NCBI GenBank assembly: GCA_964429355.1
Contig: CAYSCH010000115.1
Span: 1 to 23,575 of the forward strand
Length of the DNA stretch: 23,575 nucleotides
Source of the DNA: JAAYAY01 sp964429355
GTDB lineage: Bacteria > Planctomycetota > Planctomycetia > Pirellulales > Thermoguttaceae
Reading direction: 5' to 3'
The notes beneath the pieces were generated by a model. It made no database searches and was not told where the DNA came from. It saw only the letters and a program-made list of their open reading frames with translations. Positions within the stretch are counted from its first letter, which is position 1. The number at the start of each line of letters is the position of its first letter. This document shows, piece by piece, positions 1-8,079 of this stretch. A program made the translations under genes and the position numbers.

Positions 1-611
1 TCGCGGCGAACCGGCGGCAATCTGTGGAAGTTGATGAGCACCTCGTCTCCCCACGACTTGGCCGGGGCAAGCGAGAGGATTCTGCCCCTATAGACGTTGC
101 AGGCTCGCATGGCGTCGCGCACGTCGGAGAGGAAACGGTCGGCGATTTCGCGCTGGGGAGCCATGACCTCGACGGATATCGACTTATTGAGTGGCCGAGA
201 ATCATCGGGTCCCGAAAGCAGAATCGCCAGGCGTTGGCTTCCGTCGCGGATCAAGTACAGCCCGACGTTGACACACGGCATCACTCGTTCATCGGCCAGT
301 TCGACATTCACGTACTCGACGGGGCCTTCCAGCGGTTCGAAGTCGCCTATCGATTTGCCGCGTCTGGGGGCAAACAACTCGGCGAGCCGCACATCGCGGA
401 AGACTCGGGAAGTGACCACTCCCAGCAGGGTCGCCGAGCGACCGTCTGCGGCAAGGTAGGCATCGATGCCGCCTTGCAGATTGGGATGCTCGGAGGCCTC
501 GAACCTCTGCGACACGATGGGAAAACGGTCTGGCGCCGCTCGGAAATGCTCACGCAGCCTCGGCAAGAGCGAGCGTGAAGAAGCGGCAGGTGTTGCACGA
601 AACCACCACAT
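1..611 (-). CDS. Probable AAA family ATPase, N-terminal part (runs off left edge)
   Basis: An open minus-strand frame begins at ATG 611 and continues through the left edge, giving about 203 residues. The start has an AAGGA about 10 nt upstream. The protein reads MWWFRATPAASSRSLLPRL at its start and later contains VYRGRILSL and INFHRLPPVRR. From memory of the family, a phrase of the type 'YRG.(V/I)LSL...FHRLP.(V/I)' sits just before the ATPase core in a group of AAA proteins common in planctomycetes and actinobacteria. That would put the Walker A and B motifs outside the window, so none can be seen here. No signal peptide or membrane segment is evident, so it is probably cytoplasmic. The coding assignment is firm because of the unbroken frame and ribosome site. 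The family assignment is moderate and rests only on the N-terminal domain. It could instead be an unrelated hypothetical protein. Confidence 0.6.
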   Translation of the reverse strand, partial: MWWFRATPAASSRSLLPRLREHFRAAPDRFPIVSQRFEASEHPNLQGGIDAYLAADGRSATLLGVVTSRVFRDVRLAELFAPRRGKSIGDFEPLEGPVEYVNVELADERVMPCVNVGLYLIRDGSQRLAILLSGPDDSRPLNKSISVEVMAPQREIADRFLSDVRDAMRACNVYRGRILSLAPAKSWGDEVLINFHRLPPVRR

Positions 612-716
612 GGTGCACGTTCCTTAAAGATTTCCAGGATCAGGCCTTTGTGTCACATTTCGGTGGTTTGATGGAACAGTGGTGAATAGCATGGGTCAGG
701 CACCCCAGGCCAATGT

Positions 717-1190
717 TCAGCCGACGCCATACTTCACCAAGAGTTCAATCTTCTCGTCCTCTTCACGCGACCGCGCTATGTCGATAGCGCTCCGCCCGGC
801 ACCGTCTTTGGCTCTGGCATCCGCTCCGAGCCTGAGCAGCGCCTCCATTACATCGTAGCCTTCTGCTTCCGCTGCCTGAACCAGCAAGGGAGTGCTGCCA
901 TCCTCAGAGCGGATGTTGATGTCTGCTCCACGGCGTACGAGGAGTTCAACCATTTCAGGAAAAGCTGCCAAGTGAAGAGGCGTAATACCCTCGTCGTTCT
1001 TCACGTTTGGGTCCGCACCGGCGTCCAACAAGAACTCTGCCATCTCAAACTGCTCCTCTCCGGCCACGCCATGCAGTGCAGTAAAACCCCACTCATCCTT
1101 GGATTGGATCAGCGTGGGGTCTTCCGCTAGCATCTCCCGCACTGTGTCCATCTCGCCGAAGATGGCCGCATCGTAGAATTTCTCGCTCAT
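717..1190 (-). CDS. Ankyrin-repeat protein
   Basis: This 157-residue protein consists almost entirely of ankyrin repeats. The clearest units are GFTALHGVAGEEQFEMAEFL followed by LDAGADPNVK, GITPLHLAAFPEMVELLVRR followed by GADINIR, GSTPLLVQAAEAEGYDVMEA, and a final AGRSAIDIARS unit. That is about four to five repeats starting near residue 34. Ankyrin repeats are protein-binding scaffolds, so the partner cannot be read from the sequence. There is no signal peptide or membrane segment, which suggests a cytoplasmic protein. The start is the ATG at 1190, with only a weak AGGT-like ribosome site. The gene stands alone: the flanking interval at 1191-2610 is decayed, and the gene to its left is unrelated. 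Short free-standing ankyrin proteins are often accessory. The identity of the fold is very secure and the function is unknown. Confidence 0.9.
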   Translation of the reverse strand: MSEKFYDAAIFGEMDTVREMLAEDPTLIQSKDEWGFTALHGVAGEEQFEMAEFLLDAGADPNVKNDEGITPLHLAAFPEMVELLVRRGADINIRSEDGSTPLLVQAAEAEGYDVMEALLRLGADARAKDGAGRSAIDIARSREEDEKIELLVKYGVG

Positions 1191-2309
1191 AGTGGTACCT
1201 AACGTTGAATAACCTCTTGTTCTACCCTGGTTACCTTCTGCCTGGACAACCAGACCCCATGCCGTTCAGGATACCGATACCGACAGCGTGGTCAATCCAG
1301 GGCGGGGCTCCCCAGCGTCCCATCAAACCTTGGATTCTCGGGGCAAATGTCGCAACTTCCCTTGACCACGCAATTGTGTCCTGGCAGTCGGTGATTGCCG
1401 TCTCGCAATTCAAAACGCCATCAAGTCGGATGAAGACCGCGAAGAATACAGAGAATGCCCGTCTCCGGCCTTGAAAGGGAGCCAAGTTCACGTTTGCTGT
1501 CTTGTTCGGCGACCAGTTCCTATCATTCCTTGTCGAATCCAGCTTCGGATTCTACGCCGCATACATCTTGCCGGAGGGCATCGCAAATCAACAAATCAAC
1601 AGCAATAGATTACCCTGATCCGGTGGGGCGGACAACCTGTGCACCGTCCCAAGAAACCTTGGGGCTTCGGTACACGGATCCGGCCCGTGTCCGAGCTGGC
1701 CTGGACCGACATGGAATCCGACCCTTAAATCCCCCAGCAGGGGAGCCCCTGCTTTTGTGTCGTGAACGGTCGTCTATTGGGACATCGATCAAAAAACGAA
1801 TACGGCGCATCCCGTGGTGGGCGTTCCCTCAATCCTGTCGAATCAGGCGTGCCTGGTTAGAACCAGGGTTCTTTCCATATGGGAGATTCGGCCTCGGGGA
1901 GGAAGACGACGGGGATGTCTAAGGAGACAGGAACTTTGCACTCCTGGGCCCAAACGAGGAGTTCCCTGGTAACCGGAATGAGGAGGATGCTGTGGCTCAT
2001 AATAGAATCCGGTGAAAGAGTCCGGAACGGGGCAACGGAAGGCCGGCCACATTCAGTCACCTGTCCCACAATATGATGAATGCGTCGGCAAATCCAGCAC
2101 GAAGCCGTTTCCAGAATCCGGCGTATACCGTCTGGCCGCTGGATCGGATGGGCAGGAATTCCATGTATCTTCAGCTCGCAGAACTTGGTAATCATCAACC
2201 GACTCTCTCGAGATCTCACGCGGCATCAAGCGGGTATGTGTGGGCAACCACGCCTCCATTGCGTACGTCGCAACGATCGCGAGAGACTCACGGACGCCCC
2301 CGTCACAAA
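1191..2309. other. Gene-poor, apparently decayed interval
   Basis: About 1.1 kb without a convincing gene. Several frames are open for 60-120 codons on both strands, but they overlap each other, lack good ribosome sites and show no family motif. One short plus-strand stretch around 1480-1615 reads like a hydrophobic protein tail (LFGDQFLSFLVESSFGFYAA) ending in TGA, but it has an in-frame stop just upstream. I could not tie it to a family. The interval leads into a recognisable redoxin remnant at 2310, so I read it as eroded gene material. No tRNA-like cloverleaf was seen. Confidence 0.5.
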
Positions 2310-2435
2310 ACCGGCTACGTCATCGATCGCGAAGGCAAGGTGGTCAATGCCTGGTACGGCTACGAGCAGGGGCATCCCAAGGTGAGGGAGTTTCTGGAGA
2401 AGATGGGTATTCCAGAGGCCGCGCCAACGCCGTGA
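2310..2435 (+). pseudogene. Remnant of a thioredoxin-like (TlpA/AhpC-type) protein, C-terminal tail only
   Basis: Translation from about 2310 gives TGYVIDREGKVVNAWYGYEQ and then GHPKVREFLEKMGIPEA, ending at TGA 2433-2435. The order 'VIDREGKVV..WYGYE.GHP......L...G' is the characteristic last beta-hairpin and helix of TlpA/AhpC-TSA redoxins. The same frame upstream is open but bears no resemblance to the redoxin core, and there is no CxxC or peroxidatic cysteine. I therefore read it as a truncated or frameshifted relic. Part of the upstream sequence may survive in other frames, but I could not reconstruct it. The last codons before the stop also diverge. The fragment is followed within 20 bases by a tandem repeat pair. 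Confidence 0.6.
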
Positions 2436-2454
2436 TGATCCACGGGCCGTGTCA

Positions 2455-2609
2455 GCGAAGTGTTTTGAAGGACGCCGGCTAAGGCCGGGACTCCAACCGG
2501 GGCGGGGCAAGCCTACGGGGGTATCATTGTGGTGGCGAAGTGGTTTGAAGGACGCAGGCTAAAGCCTGTACTCCAACAGGGGCAAGCCCACGCGGCTATC
2601 GTTGTGGAG
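2455..2609. repeat. Tandem pair of ~78-bp imperfect repeats, each with a small hairpin
   Basis: Copy 1 spans 2455-2534 and copy 2 spans 2535-2609. Both begin GCGAAGTG and continue TTTGAAGGACGC. The hairpin core is CCGGCTAAGGCCGG in copy 1 and CAGGCTAAAGCCTG in copy 2, followed by ACTCCAAC, a G-run and GGCAAGCC, and ending near ATTGTGG or GTTGTGG. The two stems differ at one base pair (C:G against A:T), and both partners have changed together. The element lies between the redoxin relic and the stop codon of the aldolase-like gene at 2611. It resembles REP-type intergenic palindromic repeats; a diverged third copy is at 12496-12556. Confidence 0.8.
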
Positions 2610-2610
2610 G

Positions 2611-3903
2611 CTACCCTTCCGGGATTCCGAATGCGTCGCGCAGTTCGTGAATCACGGCGCTGGGCATGGCCGACACCTCACCGATGGCGTGCGCGTTGAT
2701 GACTGCTTCGGCCGTCGACTCGAGAACTTCCAGCCGGTCGAAGGCATCCAGCACGCTGGAGCCGGTGACGAGGACCCCGTCGTTTTCCAGAATGGCAGCC
2801 GGCGAGGCTTCGCTGACGTAATCCGCGATGCCGTCGTCGTTCCGGTACTGCACGCCGAAGGGCACGCGGCGCACATCGCGGAGAAACAGGTAGCTTTCGG
2901 GGATGGTACGGGAATCCAAGGTCGATTCCGTCACGCTGAAGGCGGTCGCGTTGACCGGGTGGGCAAAAACGATGGCCTGCACTTTTGAGTGCTTGCGATA
3001 GATGGCCTGATGAGCGAAGGCGGCGCGGCTGGCCTTCTTGCCGGCCTCGCACCGGTCGCCCTCGACCAATACGAAATCGGAAACGTCGAGGGACTCCCGA
3101 TCCTGCTGCGTGGGAGTGATCAGGAACGAATCCTCGCCGAGTCGCGCGGAAAAGCTGCCTTCGGTGCTGATCAGCAGACGCTGCCGGCACCCGCGCTGCA
3201 GGAACAAACTCAGTTGGCGGCGCAACTCCAACTCGCGGGCGGTTGGAGGTTCAGGTTCGAAGGACTCCAGGGTGATGCTCCGGGTGTGGGCCTGGTCGAG
3301 TTGAGCCTCCGTCAGGTAGCGAACGTCGCCAATCTGCCGGCTCTTGACCAGCGTTTTCGCGGCAAATTCGAAGGCCTCGAAGCGCTGGAAGGCGTGCGAC
3401 AGCGACGTACCGCCGACCACCACGCCGTGGTTTTCGAGGATGACACTGTCACAGCCCGCCTGGAAAGCCTTCGCGATGTTGCTGCCAAGCTGGCGGCTCC
3501 CGGGCAGCGCGTAGGGCGCGAAGCCCGTCTGGCCGCACATGAAGCGCGCTTGATGAAACAGTCGCGTATCCGGCGTCTGCCGACAGATGCTGAAGGCGAC
3601 CAGGGCGACCGGGTGTGCATGGACCACGGCGCAGATGTCCGGACGGCCTTCATACACTGCCTGGTGAAACGGAAATTCCGACGAGGGCCGATGGGGGCCC
3701 TCAATGCTCCCGTCGGGTGCAACCCGAACGATGTCGTCGCGGGTCAGACTGCCCTTGTCCACGCGGGCGGGTGTAATCCAGATGTCGCCACCCGGCTCGC
3801 GAATCGACAGGTTGCCGCCAGAGGTCGTGGTCATGCGATATCGATAGATGCGCTCCATGGTACGCATAATCTGGTCGCGCGGATGAGTCATTTGCCTGGT
3901 CAT
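2611..3903 (-). CDS. Tandem class II aldolase/adducin-domain protein with a degenerate second domain
   Basis: This 430-residue protein holds two class II aldolase/adducin domains. Enzymes of this family include L-fuculose-phosphate aldolase and ribulose-5-phosphate 4-epimerase and use one zinc ion. Domain 1 (about residues 7-195) has the phosphate-loop SGGNLS at 28-33, the acidic residue of SSEFPFH (E76), the zinc pair in HAHP (H95, H97) and ENHG with H159, so it looks active. Domain 2 (about 225-415) keeps the fold but reads FAHP (F313, H315) and ENDG (D375), and AFAH replaces the glutamate motif. It should not bind zinc and is probably structural. The ATG at 3903 has AGGAAG close upstream. 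The gene has no tight operon partner, with 377 bp to the sigma-factor gene upstream. The stop is TAG. The substrate cannot be told. Confidence 0.88.
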   Translation of the reverse strand: MTRQMTHPRDQIMRTMERIYRYRMTTTSGGNLSIREPGGDIWITPARVDKGSLTRDDIVRVAPDGSIEGPHRPSSEFPFHQAVYEGRPDICAVVHAHPVALVAFSICRQTPDTRLFHQARFMCGQTGFAPYALPGSRQLGSNIAKAFQAGCDSVILENHGVVVGGTSLSHAFQRFEAFEFAAKTLVKSRQIGDVRYLTEAQLDQAHTRSITLESFEPEPPTARELELRRQLSLFLQRGCRQRLLISTEGSFSARLGEDSFLITPTQQDRESLDVSDFVLVEGDRCEAGKKASRAAFAHQAIYRKHSKVQAIVFAHPVNATAFSVTESTLDSRTIPESYLFLRDVRRVPFGVQYRNDDGIADYVSEASPAAILENDGVLVTGSSVLDAFDRLEVLESTAEAVINAHAIGEVSAMPSAVIHELRDAFGIPEG

Positions 3904-4280
3904 GTGCTTCCTGTCCTGGTTGCGTCATTAAGAGCGGCCGAAAGAAATGAAGGGCGTCTCCTGGCAAACTGGGCGTTTTCGTCATGTCTGCCGGCCGCTC
4001 CAAGTGATCCGCGAGCCCGCGACCACAGGCAAGGCCTACCCCGGCCGAAGGCACCCCGACCGGCGATGGTCTTGGGATCGGCTCCAAGAAGGGGTCGAGC
4101 AGTGACTTCCTGATTTGAACAGGAATTCCGGAGGAATGGAAGACTGTATCACCGGGTGGGCCAAACCCCGTCTCCGAACACATCCCACACGCCGCCGCAT
4201 TCCAAGGCCCAGCGTCGCAGAGCGCAGTCTCCCACGGGCATGGACATGCATGATCACCGGGTCTGGCAGCGGCTCCAGAA
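3904..4280. other. Intergenic region upstream of the aldolase-like gene
   Basis: A 377-bp gap between two minus-strand genes. I see no credible reading frame: the frames open here continue into the neighbouring genes as antisense or alternate-frame shadows and lack family motifs. I see no strong terminator after the sigma-factor gene and no clear -35/-10 pair for the aldolase gene, though its promoter must lie here if the gene is transcribed on its own. Confidence 0.5.
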
Positions 4281-5666
4281 TTAGTCCACGCACAACCCGA
4301 GGAATCGTTCGAGGACCGACACATCGACCATGGAGCGGATCTTCTCCAGGGCGGCCTGCTCGACCTGGCGGACCCGCTCGCGGGTCACTCCGAGGTGCGT
4401 GCCGACTTCTTTGAGAGTCTGACCGTCGTCGAGCCCGAAGCCAAATCGGCGTCGAATCACCTCGCGCTCCTGCCGGTTGAGGCGATTGATGACCTTGCTG
4501 ATCCGCACCTGAAGCACCTGGTGATCCATTTCCTTGGCGGGGTCCTCCGCTGGTGAACAGGAGAGGAGCTGGGAAAACTCCCCTTCGTCGTTCGGATCGG
4601 GCTGGTTGAGCGAGAGCATGGGCGAGTCGATGCGCAACAGGAGCTCGGCATCCTTCGCGGTCACACCCATGGCGAGGGCCGACTCCTCCAGGTTGGGTTT
4701 GTGGCCGTGGGCGTGTCCGAACGTGTGGATCGCCGCCCGCACCTTGACCGCCTTCTCCGCCTTCTGAGAGGGGACGTGGACGGTGCGGGCATGGTCGCGA
4801 ATCGCCCGGCTGATTCCCTGCCGGATCCACCAGGTGGCATAGGTCGAGAACTTCAGCCCCCGCCGGCTCTCAAACTTATCGACCGCTCGCAAGAGTCCGC
4901 TGTTTCCCTCCTGGATCAGGTCCAGAAACCCCAACCCTCGCTGGCGATAGCGTTTGGCGATCGAGATCACCAGCCGGAGATTGGCCGCCGCCATTTTCTG
5001 CCGAGCCTCGTGGTACTCCTGCTGGAGTTGACGGGCACGGTTGACCCGGCGCCGCAGTGCGCCGGGAGTTTCCTCGAGTATTTCGATAAGCCGGCGGCGC
5101 CGGCATTTCAAGACCGACTGGCGGGCTGCAGGACCACGCTCGGCGCGAGCGGTGCGCCGCGCTCGGGCAATCTTGTCGAACAGCCGCAAGGCTCGCTCGA
5201 GGCGGTTCAGAAACGGTTCGACCGCTTCCATCCGCCACTCGACGCGCTCGATGATCGCGGACGCTTCCTGGAGACTGCGGAGCTGCTTGCGGGCCGATTG
5301 TCGCCGCCGGCGGAATGGCACAAGCGGCGCCACCAGCCTGGCAGAGTGCTTTCGGCATGCACTGTGGCAAGTTTCGGTCTCTCGAATACTCTCGTCCAAG
5401 GTCTGCTCGAGTCGGCGTTTTTCCACAACGTCGTTGAACGGAACATTCAAGACGTGATCAATCCGCACCCGGCCCGCCTGGATGCCCTTGAGTTGCTGGA
5501 GAACGCTCCCGAGCACAAATCCGTTTCCGAGAATGAGTGCTCGCAGTTGATGGCGAGAACTCTCGACACGGCGAGCCGTGGCGAGTTCATCCTCCCGTGA
5601 GAGCATGGGAATTCTGTCGATTTCGGCAAGGTAATCGCGAATTGCCTCCGAAGGCGCGGCTACCAT
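4281..5666 (-). CDS. Sigma-70 family RNA polymerase sigma factor, RpoD-like (group 1/2)
   Basis: A 461-residue RNA polymerase specificity subunit. The start is ATG 5666, because AGGGAGG lies 7 nt upstream and the frame further upstream is not conserved. Region 1.2 is at about 5-40 (IRDYLAEIDRIPMLSREDEL). A basic, coiled-coil-like non-conserved segment fills about 40-220. Region 2 starts near 224 (KMAAANLRLVISIAKRYRQR), with DLIQEGNSGLLRAVDKFE, KFSTYATWWIRQ and the -10-reading part DHARTVHVPSQ near 291-301. Region 3 follows, and region 4.2 (TLKEVGTHLGVTRERVRQVE) at about 418-437 reads the -35 box. There is no sign of the acidic region 1.1 typical of the primary factor, so I favour an alternative (group 2) factor rather than the housekeeping RpoD. 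The HtrA protease gene lies upstream on the same strand with a hairpin between them. The target promoters are unknown. Confidence 0.93.
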   Translation of the reverse strand: MVAAPSEAIRDYLAEIDRIPMLSREDELATARRVESSRHQLRALILGNGFVLGSVLQQLKGIQAGRVRIDHVLNVPFNDVVEKRRLEQTLDESIRETETCHSACRKHSARLVAPLVPFRRRRQSARKQLRSLQEASAIIERVEWRMEAVEPFLNRLERALRLFDKIARARRTARAERGPAARQSVLKCRRRRLIEILEETPGALRRRVNRARQLQQEYHEARQKMAAANLRLVISIAKRYRQRGLGFLDLIQEGNSGLLRAVDKFESRRGLKFSTYATWWIRQGISRAIRDHARTVHVPSQKAEKAVKVRAAIHTFGHAHGHKPNLEESALAMGVTAKDAELLLRIDSPMLSLNQPDPNDEGEFSQLLSCSPAEDPAKEMDHQVLQVRISKVINRLNRQEREVIRRRFGFGLDDGQTLKEVGTHLGVTRERVRQVEQAALEKIRSMVDVSVLERFLGLCVD

Positions 5667-5899
5667 GATCGGCCTCCCTCCATTCGAAAAACTGTCAACC
5701 GATGAGATTGGGTGTGTCCGGGAACAAGGGCCAAGCGCTCTTCCGCAAGTAACGGGATTGACCGCCCGCATTTGGGAGCCGGTTCTCGCTTCCGGACGAC
5801 TTAAGGGCAAGATGAGAAAAAAAGGGGCGGCCAGGCCGGGTGTTTCCGGCCAGGTCGCGGTGTTCGAGTCCAAAGTCTGGCGACTTCGGCTACGGGTAT

Positions 5900-5935
5900 T
5901 TCGCTCCGCGGAAAGATTTCTTTCCGCGGAGCGAA
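5900..5935 (-). terminator. Perfect 16-bp hairpin after the HtrA gene
   Basis: The arms 5900-5915 and 5920-5935 are exact reverse complements (core TCGCTCCGCGGAAAG against CTTTCCGCGGAGCGA) around a 4-nt loop. The hairpin begins about 25 nt past the stop codon of the minus-strand HtrA gene, where a terminator would be expected. There is no clear T-run after it on the minus strand, so it may instead protect the mRNA 3' end or terminate imperfectly. The rest of the 293-bp gap up to the sigma-factor start holds an A-run at 5816-5823 and nothing else I recognise. Confidence 0.5.
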
Positions 5936-5959
5936 TGTGTGTCGACCAAAATCGCTGGA

Positions 5960-7495
5960 TTACTCGCCCGCCTTCAGGACGAGGAACCGAGACCCCTGTT
6001 CGGAGCGGACCAGGAGCAGCACGCCATCTTTGGCCTCATCGACGGCCTTCTTCAGGTCGGAAACCGACTTGACCGGGGCACGTCCCGCCTCGACGATGAC
6101 CATTCCGCTTTCCAGACCTGCGCGATCGGCTGGGCTACCGGAGGCTACGTCAGTAATAACTACGCCGTGTTCAGCCTTCAGGTTCAACTGACCAGCGATT
6201 TCCGGGGTCAGCGTTTCGACTTCCAGTCCGAGGTTTTCAAGCCGCGAAGAAGAACGGCTGGCGGGTTCCGGATTCGGGGCGCCGCTCTGGTCGGCTTCTT
6301 CCTTCGACTCGAGGGGCTCAGCCTGGAGCGTTTCCACTTTGCCGGCCCGCCAGATCTTCACCTCGTGTTTGGCGCCGATTTTTGACCGCTCAACAACTTC
6401 CTGCAGCTCGCGGGGAGTCGTAACCTTGTGGCCGTCGTACTGGAGGATCACGTCGCCCGGCTTGAGTCCCGCCTTGGCACCCGCCATGCCGTCCATCACG
6501 TCGGTCACGGCGACCCCTTCCGGAGTCTCCATGCCGAACTGGCCGGCCAACTCGGGGGTCATGGGCTGGATCATCACGCCCAACTGGGCCCGCTGAACAA
6601 CGCCATCGTCCATGAGTTCGACGCTCACCCACTTGGCAAGGTTCACCGGAATTGCAAATCCGACTCCCTGATTGCCGCCGGAGCTGGACGAAATGGCCGT
6701 GTTGATGCCGATCACTTCCCCATCGAGGTTGATCAGTGGACCACCACTGTTGCCGGGATTGATCGCGGCATCTGTCTGCAGGAAGGTGGTCCGGGCGGGC
6801 ATGCCGATGCCGCGGCCCTTGGCGCTGATGATGCCGGAGGTCACCGTGCCTTCCAGGCCAAAGGGATGTCCGAGGGCCAGGACCCAATCCCCCACATCGA
6901 TCTTGTCGCTGTCCCCCAGTCGAGCCGGCTTGAGGTCCTTGGCGCCTTCGATGCGAAGGATCGCCAGATCCGTGTTGGGATCGGTATGGATGTCGACGGC
7001 CTTGAACTCCCGTCCGTCATGGAGACGGACCGTCACGTCCTTGCGGCCCTCGACCACATGGTTGTTTGTGAGGATCACACCTTTGGCGTCGATGATCACG
7101 CCGGTGCCGATTCCGCTTTCGCCGCCGTGGGGCCTGCCCGGTGTCTGCGGCATCTGCGGCATGTCTTCAAAGAAGCGACGGAGTTCCGGAATGTCGCCGA
7201 AGGGGGTTCCTTCGAACGGGTTCTCGCCCATCTTGCCCTTGGGCATTTCGCCGTGGCCGTGCCATTGAATGGGCATGACCGCGTCGGCCTTGATCAGCAC
7301 GACCGACGGCTGGACGTCTTGGGCCGCATCGCGGAACGCTTGCGACAGGCTCTTGGCATAACCAGTCGCCGACGCCCGCTGGGGCGGGTCGCCGTCGTTA
7401 GGCAGCGTGGCAGCGGCCGCAACCGCCAGCACCAACGGGAGAACGGCCAAGGCGGCCCAGGTCTTCATGGATTTCCAAAGATTCGTCGATTTCAC
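5960..7495 (-). CDS. HtrA/Deg-family serine protease with two PDZ domains
   Basis: A 511-residue periplasmic protease/chaperone that degrades misfolded envelope proteins. An N-terminal hydrophobic segment (about 11-30) is a signal peptide or anchor. The trypsin-like domain (about 55-295) carries the full catalytic triad: H146 in TNNHVV, D176 in TDLAIL and S250 in GNSGGPL. A Met/Pro/Gly-rich loop at about 74-127 corresponds to the regulatory LA loop of DegP-type enzymes. PDZ1 is at about 300-395 (LGVMIQ, GDVILQYDG), then a polar linker, then PDZ2 at about 418-508 (SPADRAGLESGMVI). The start is GTG 7495, with GAGGAG 7 nt upstream; the in-frame ATG nine codons on lacks such a site. The length and two-PDZ layout match DegP/DegQ-type proteins. 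The gene is divergent from the histidine kinase across 584 bp. Confidence 0.95.
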   Translation of the reverse strand: MKSTNLWKSMKTWAALAVLPLVLAVAAAATLPNDGDPPQRASATGYAKSLSQAFRDAAQDVQPSVVLIKADAVMPIQWHGHGEMPKGKMGENPFEGTPFGDIPELRRFFEDMPQMPQTPGRPHGGESGIGTGVIIDAKGVILTNNHVVEGRKDVTVRLHDGREFKAVDIHTDPNTDLAILRIEGAKDLKPARLGDSDKIDVGDWVLALGHPFGLEGTVTSGIISAKGRGIGMPARTTFLQTDAAINPGNSGGPLINLDGEVIGINTAISSSSGGNQGVGFAIPVNLAKWVSVELMDDGVVQRAQLGVMIQPMTPELAGQFGMETPEGVAVTDVMDGMAGAKAGLKPGDVILQYDGHKVTTPRELQEVVERSKIGAKHEVKIWRAGKVETLQAEPLESKEEADQSGAPNPEPASRSSSRLENLGLEVETLTPEIAGQLNLKAEHGVVITDVASGSPADRAGLESGMVIVEAGRAPVKSVSDLKKAVDEAKDGVLLLVRSEQGSRFLVLKAGE

Positions 7496-8079
7496 AGCTC
7501 TTCTCCTCTCTCAAGTGCAAATAGAAGGTTTCCTGATCTCTTCATTTCTACCGGCCTCTCTTAGAGCCGCTGACAAACCACCGGCTGTGCACATCCATGC
7601 CGGTGGGAAACTCATACGTGTCCTGAGGGCTTCTAAGCGTGGCATGTGGAACAAGATCCGTTTGTGTCCAGGTGGGATGGAATGAGCCCGAAGCTTTCAG
7701 AGCTGCCCCGAGGCTCCCACAGGGCTCCGCCGAGACGATTGTCGCGGCAGGTCGCCTTGGCCATAATGCACGTGTCGTGCCAATCCCCGGCGGCGCTTTG
7801 GCCAGCCTTTTGCATAGATCATGGTCGACTGGGAGTTGTCGCGAGAAATGGGTGACATGTCCGCCAGATTCGACCGGCTGCGCAAGAAGAATGCGTGGCG
7901 GGCGATTGCTGTGGTCGCACCCCGGCTTGTGTGGCCCACCGGCACGCGGGCCACCGAGGCCGGATGAGTATCCCTGGCGGCTGAAGAACTGACGAACACA
8001 CATCAAACTTCACCCACTGGCGCGCACCAGAATTCCCCACTGTGGCAAAATGCCGCGCCCCGTATCTAGAAGCCATCCG
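7496..8079. other. Divergent intergenic region between htrA-like and kinase genes
   Basis: 584 bp separate two divergently read genes, so promoters for both should be here. Only the HtrA-side ribosome site (GAGGAG) is clear. A 60-codon minus-strand frame at 7633-7815 ends in a CSTCHA, resembling a haem-binding CxxCH, but it has a stop directly upstream and no other cytochrome features. I see no sigma-54 -24/-12 pair in front of the kinase gene and no obvious operator. The region may contain eroded coding sequence. Confidence 0.45.

Noticed and set aside
690..710. GCATGGGTCAGGCACCCC, similar to dispersed planctomycete intergenic repeats I remember
   Set aside because: It occurs once in the window, and the recollection cannot be verified here.
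1195..1230. Integron cassette-like core site (minus strand GTTAGGT, preceded by TTATTCAAC) just before the ankyrin gene start
   Set aside because: It matches GTTRRRY, but I find no complementary RYYYAAC partner within about 100 bp upstream, no attC-like stem and no second site after the gene, so one 7-mer is not enough.
7633..7815. Short minus-strand frame ending in a CSTCHA haem-like motif
   Set aside because: There is a stop codon directly before the ATG, no ribosome site and no second cytochrome feature. A CxxCH occurs easily by chance.
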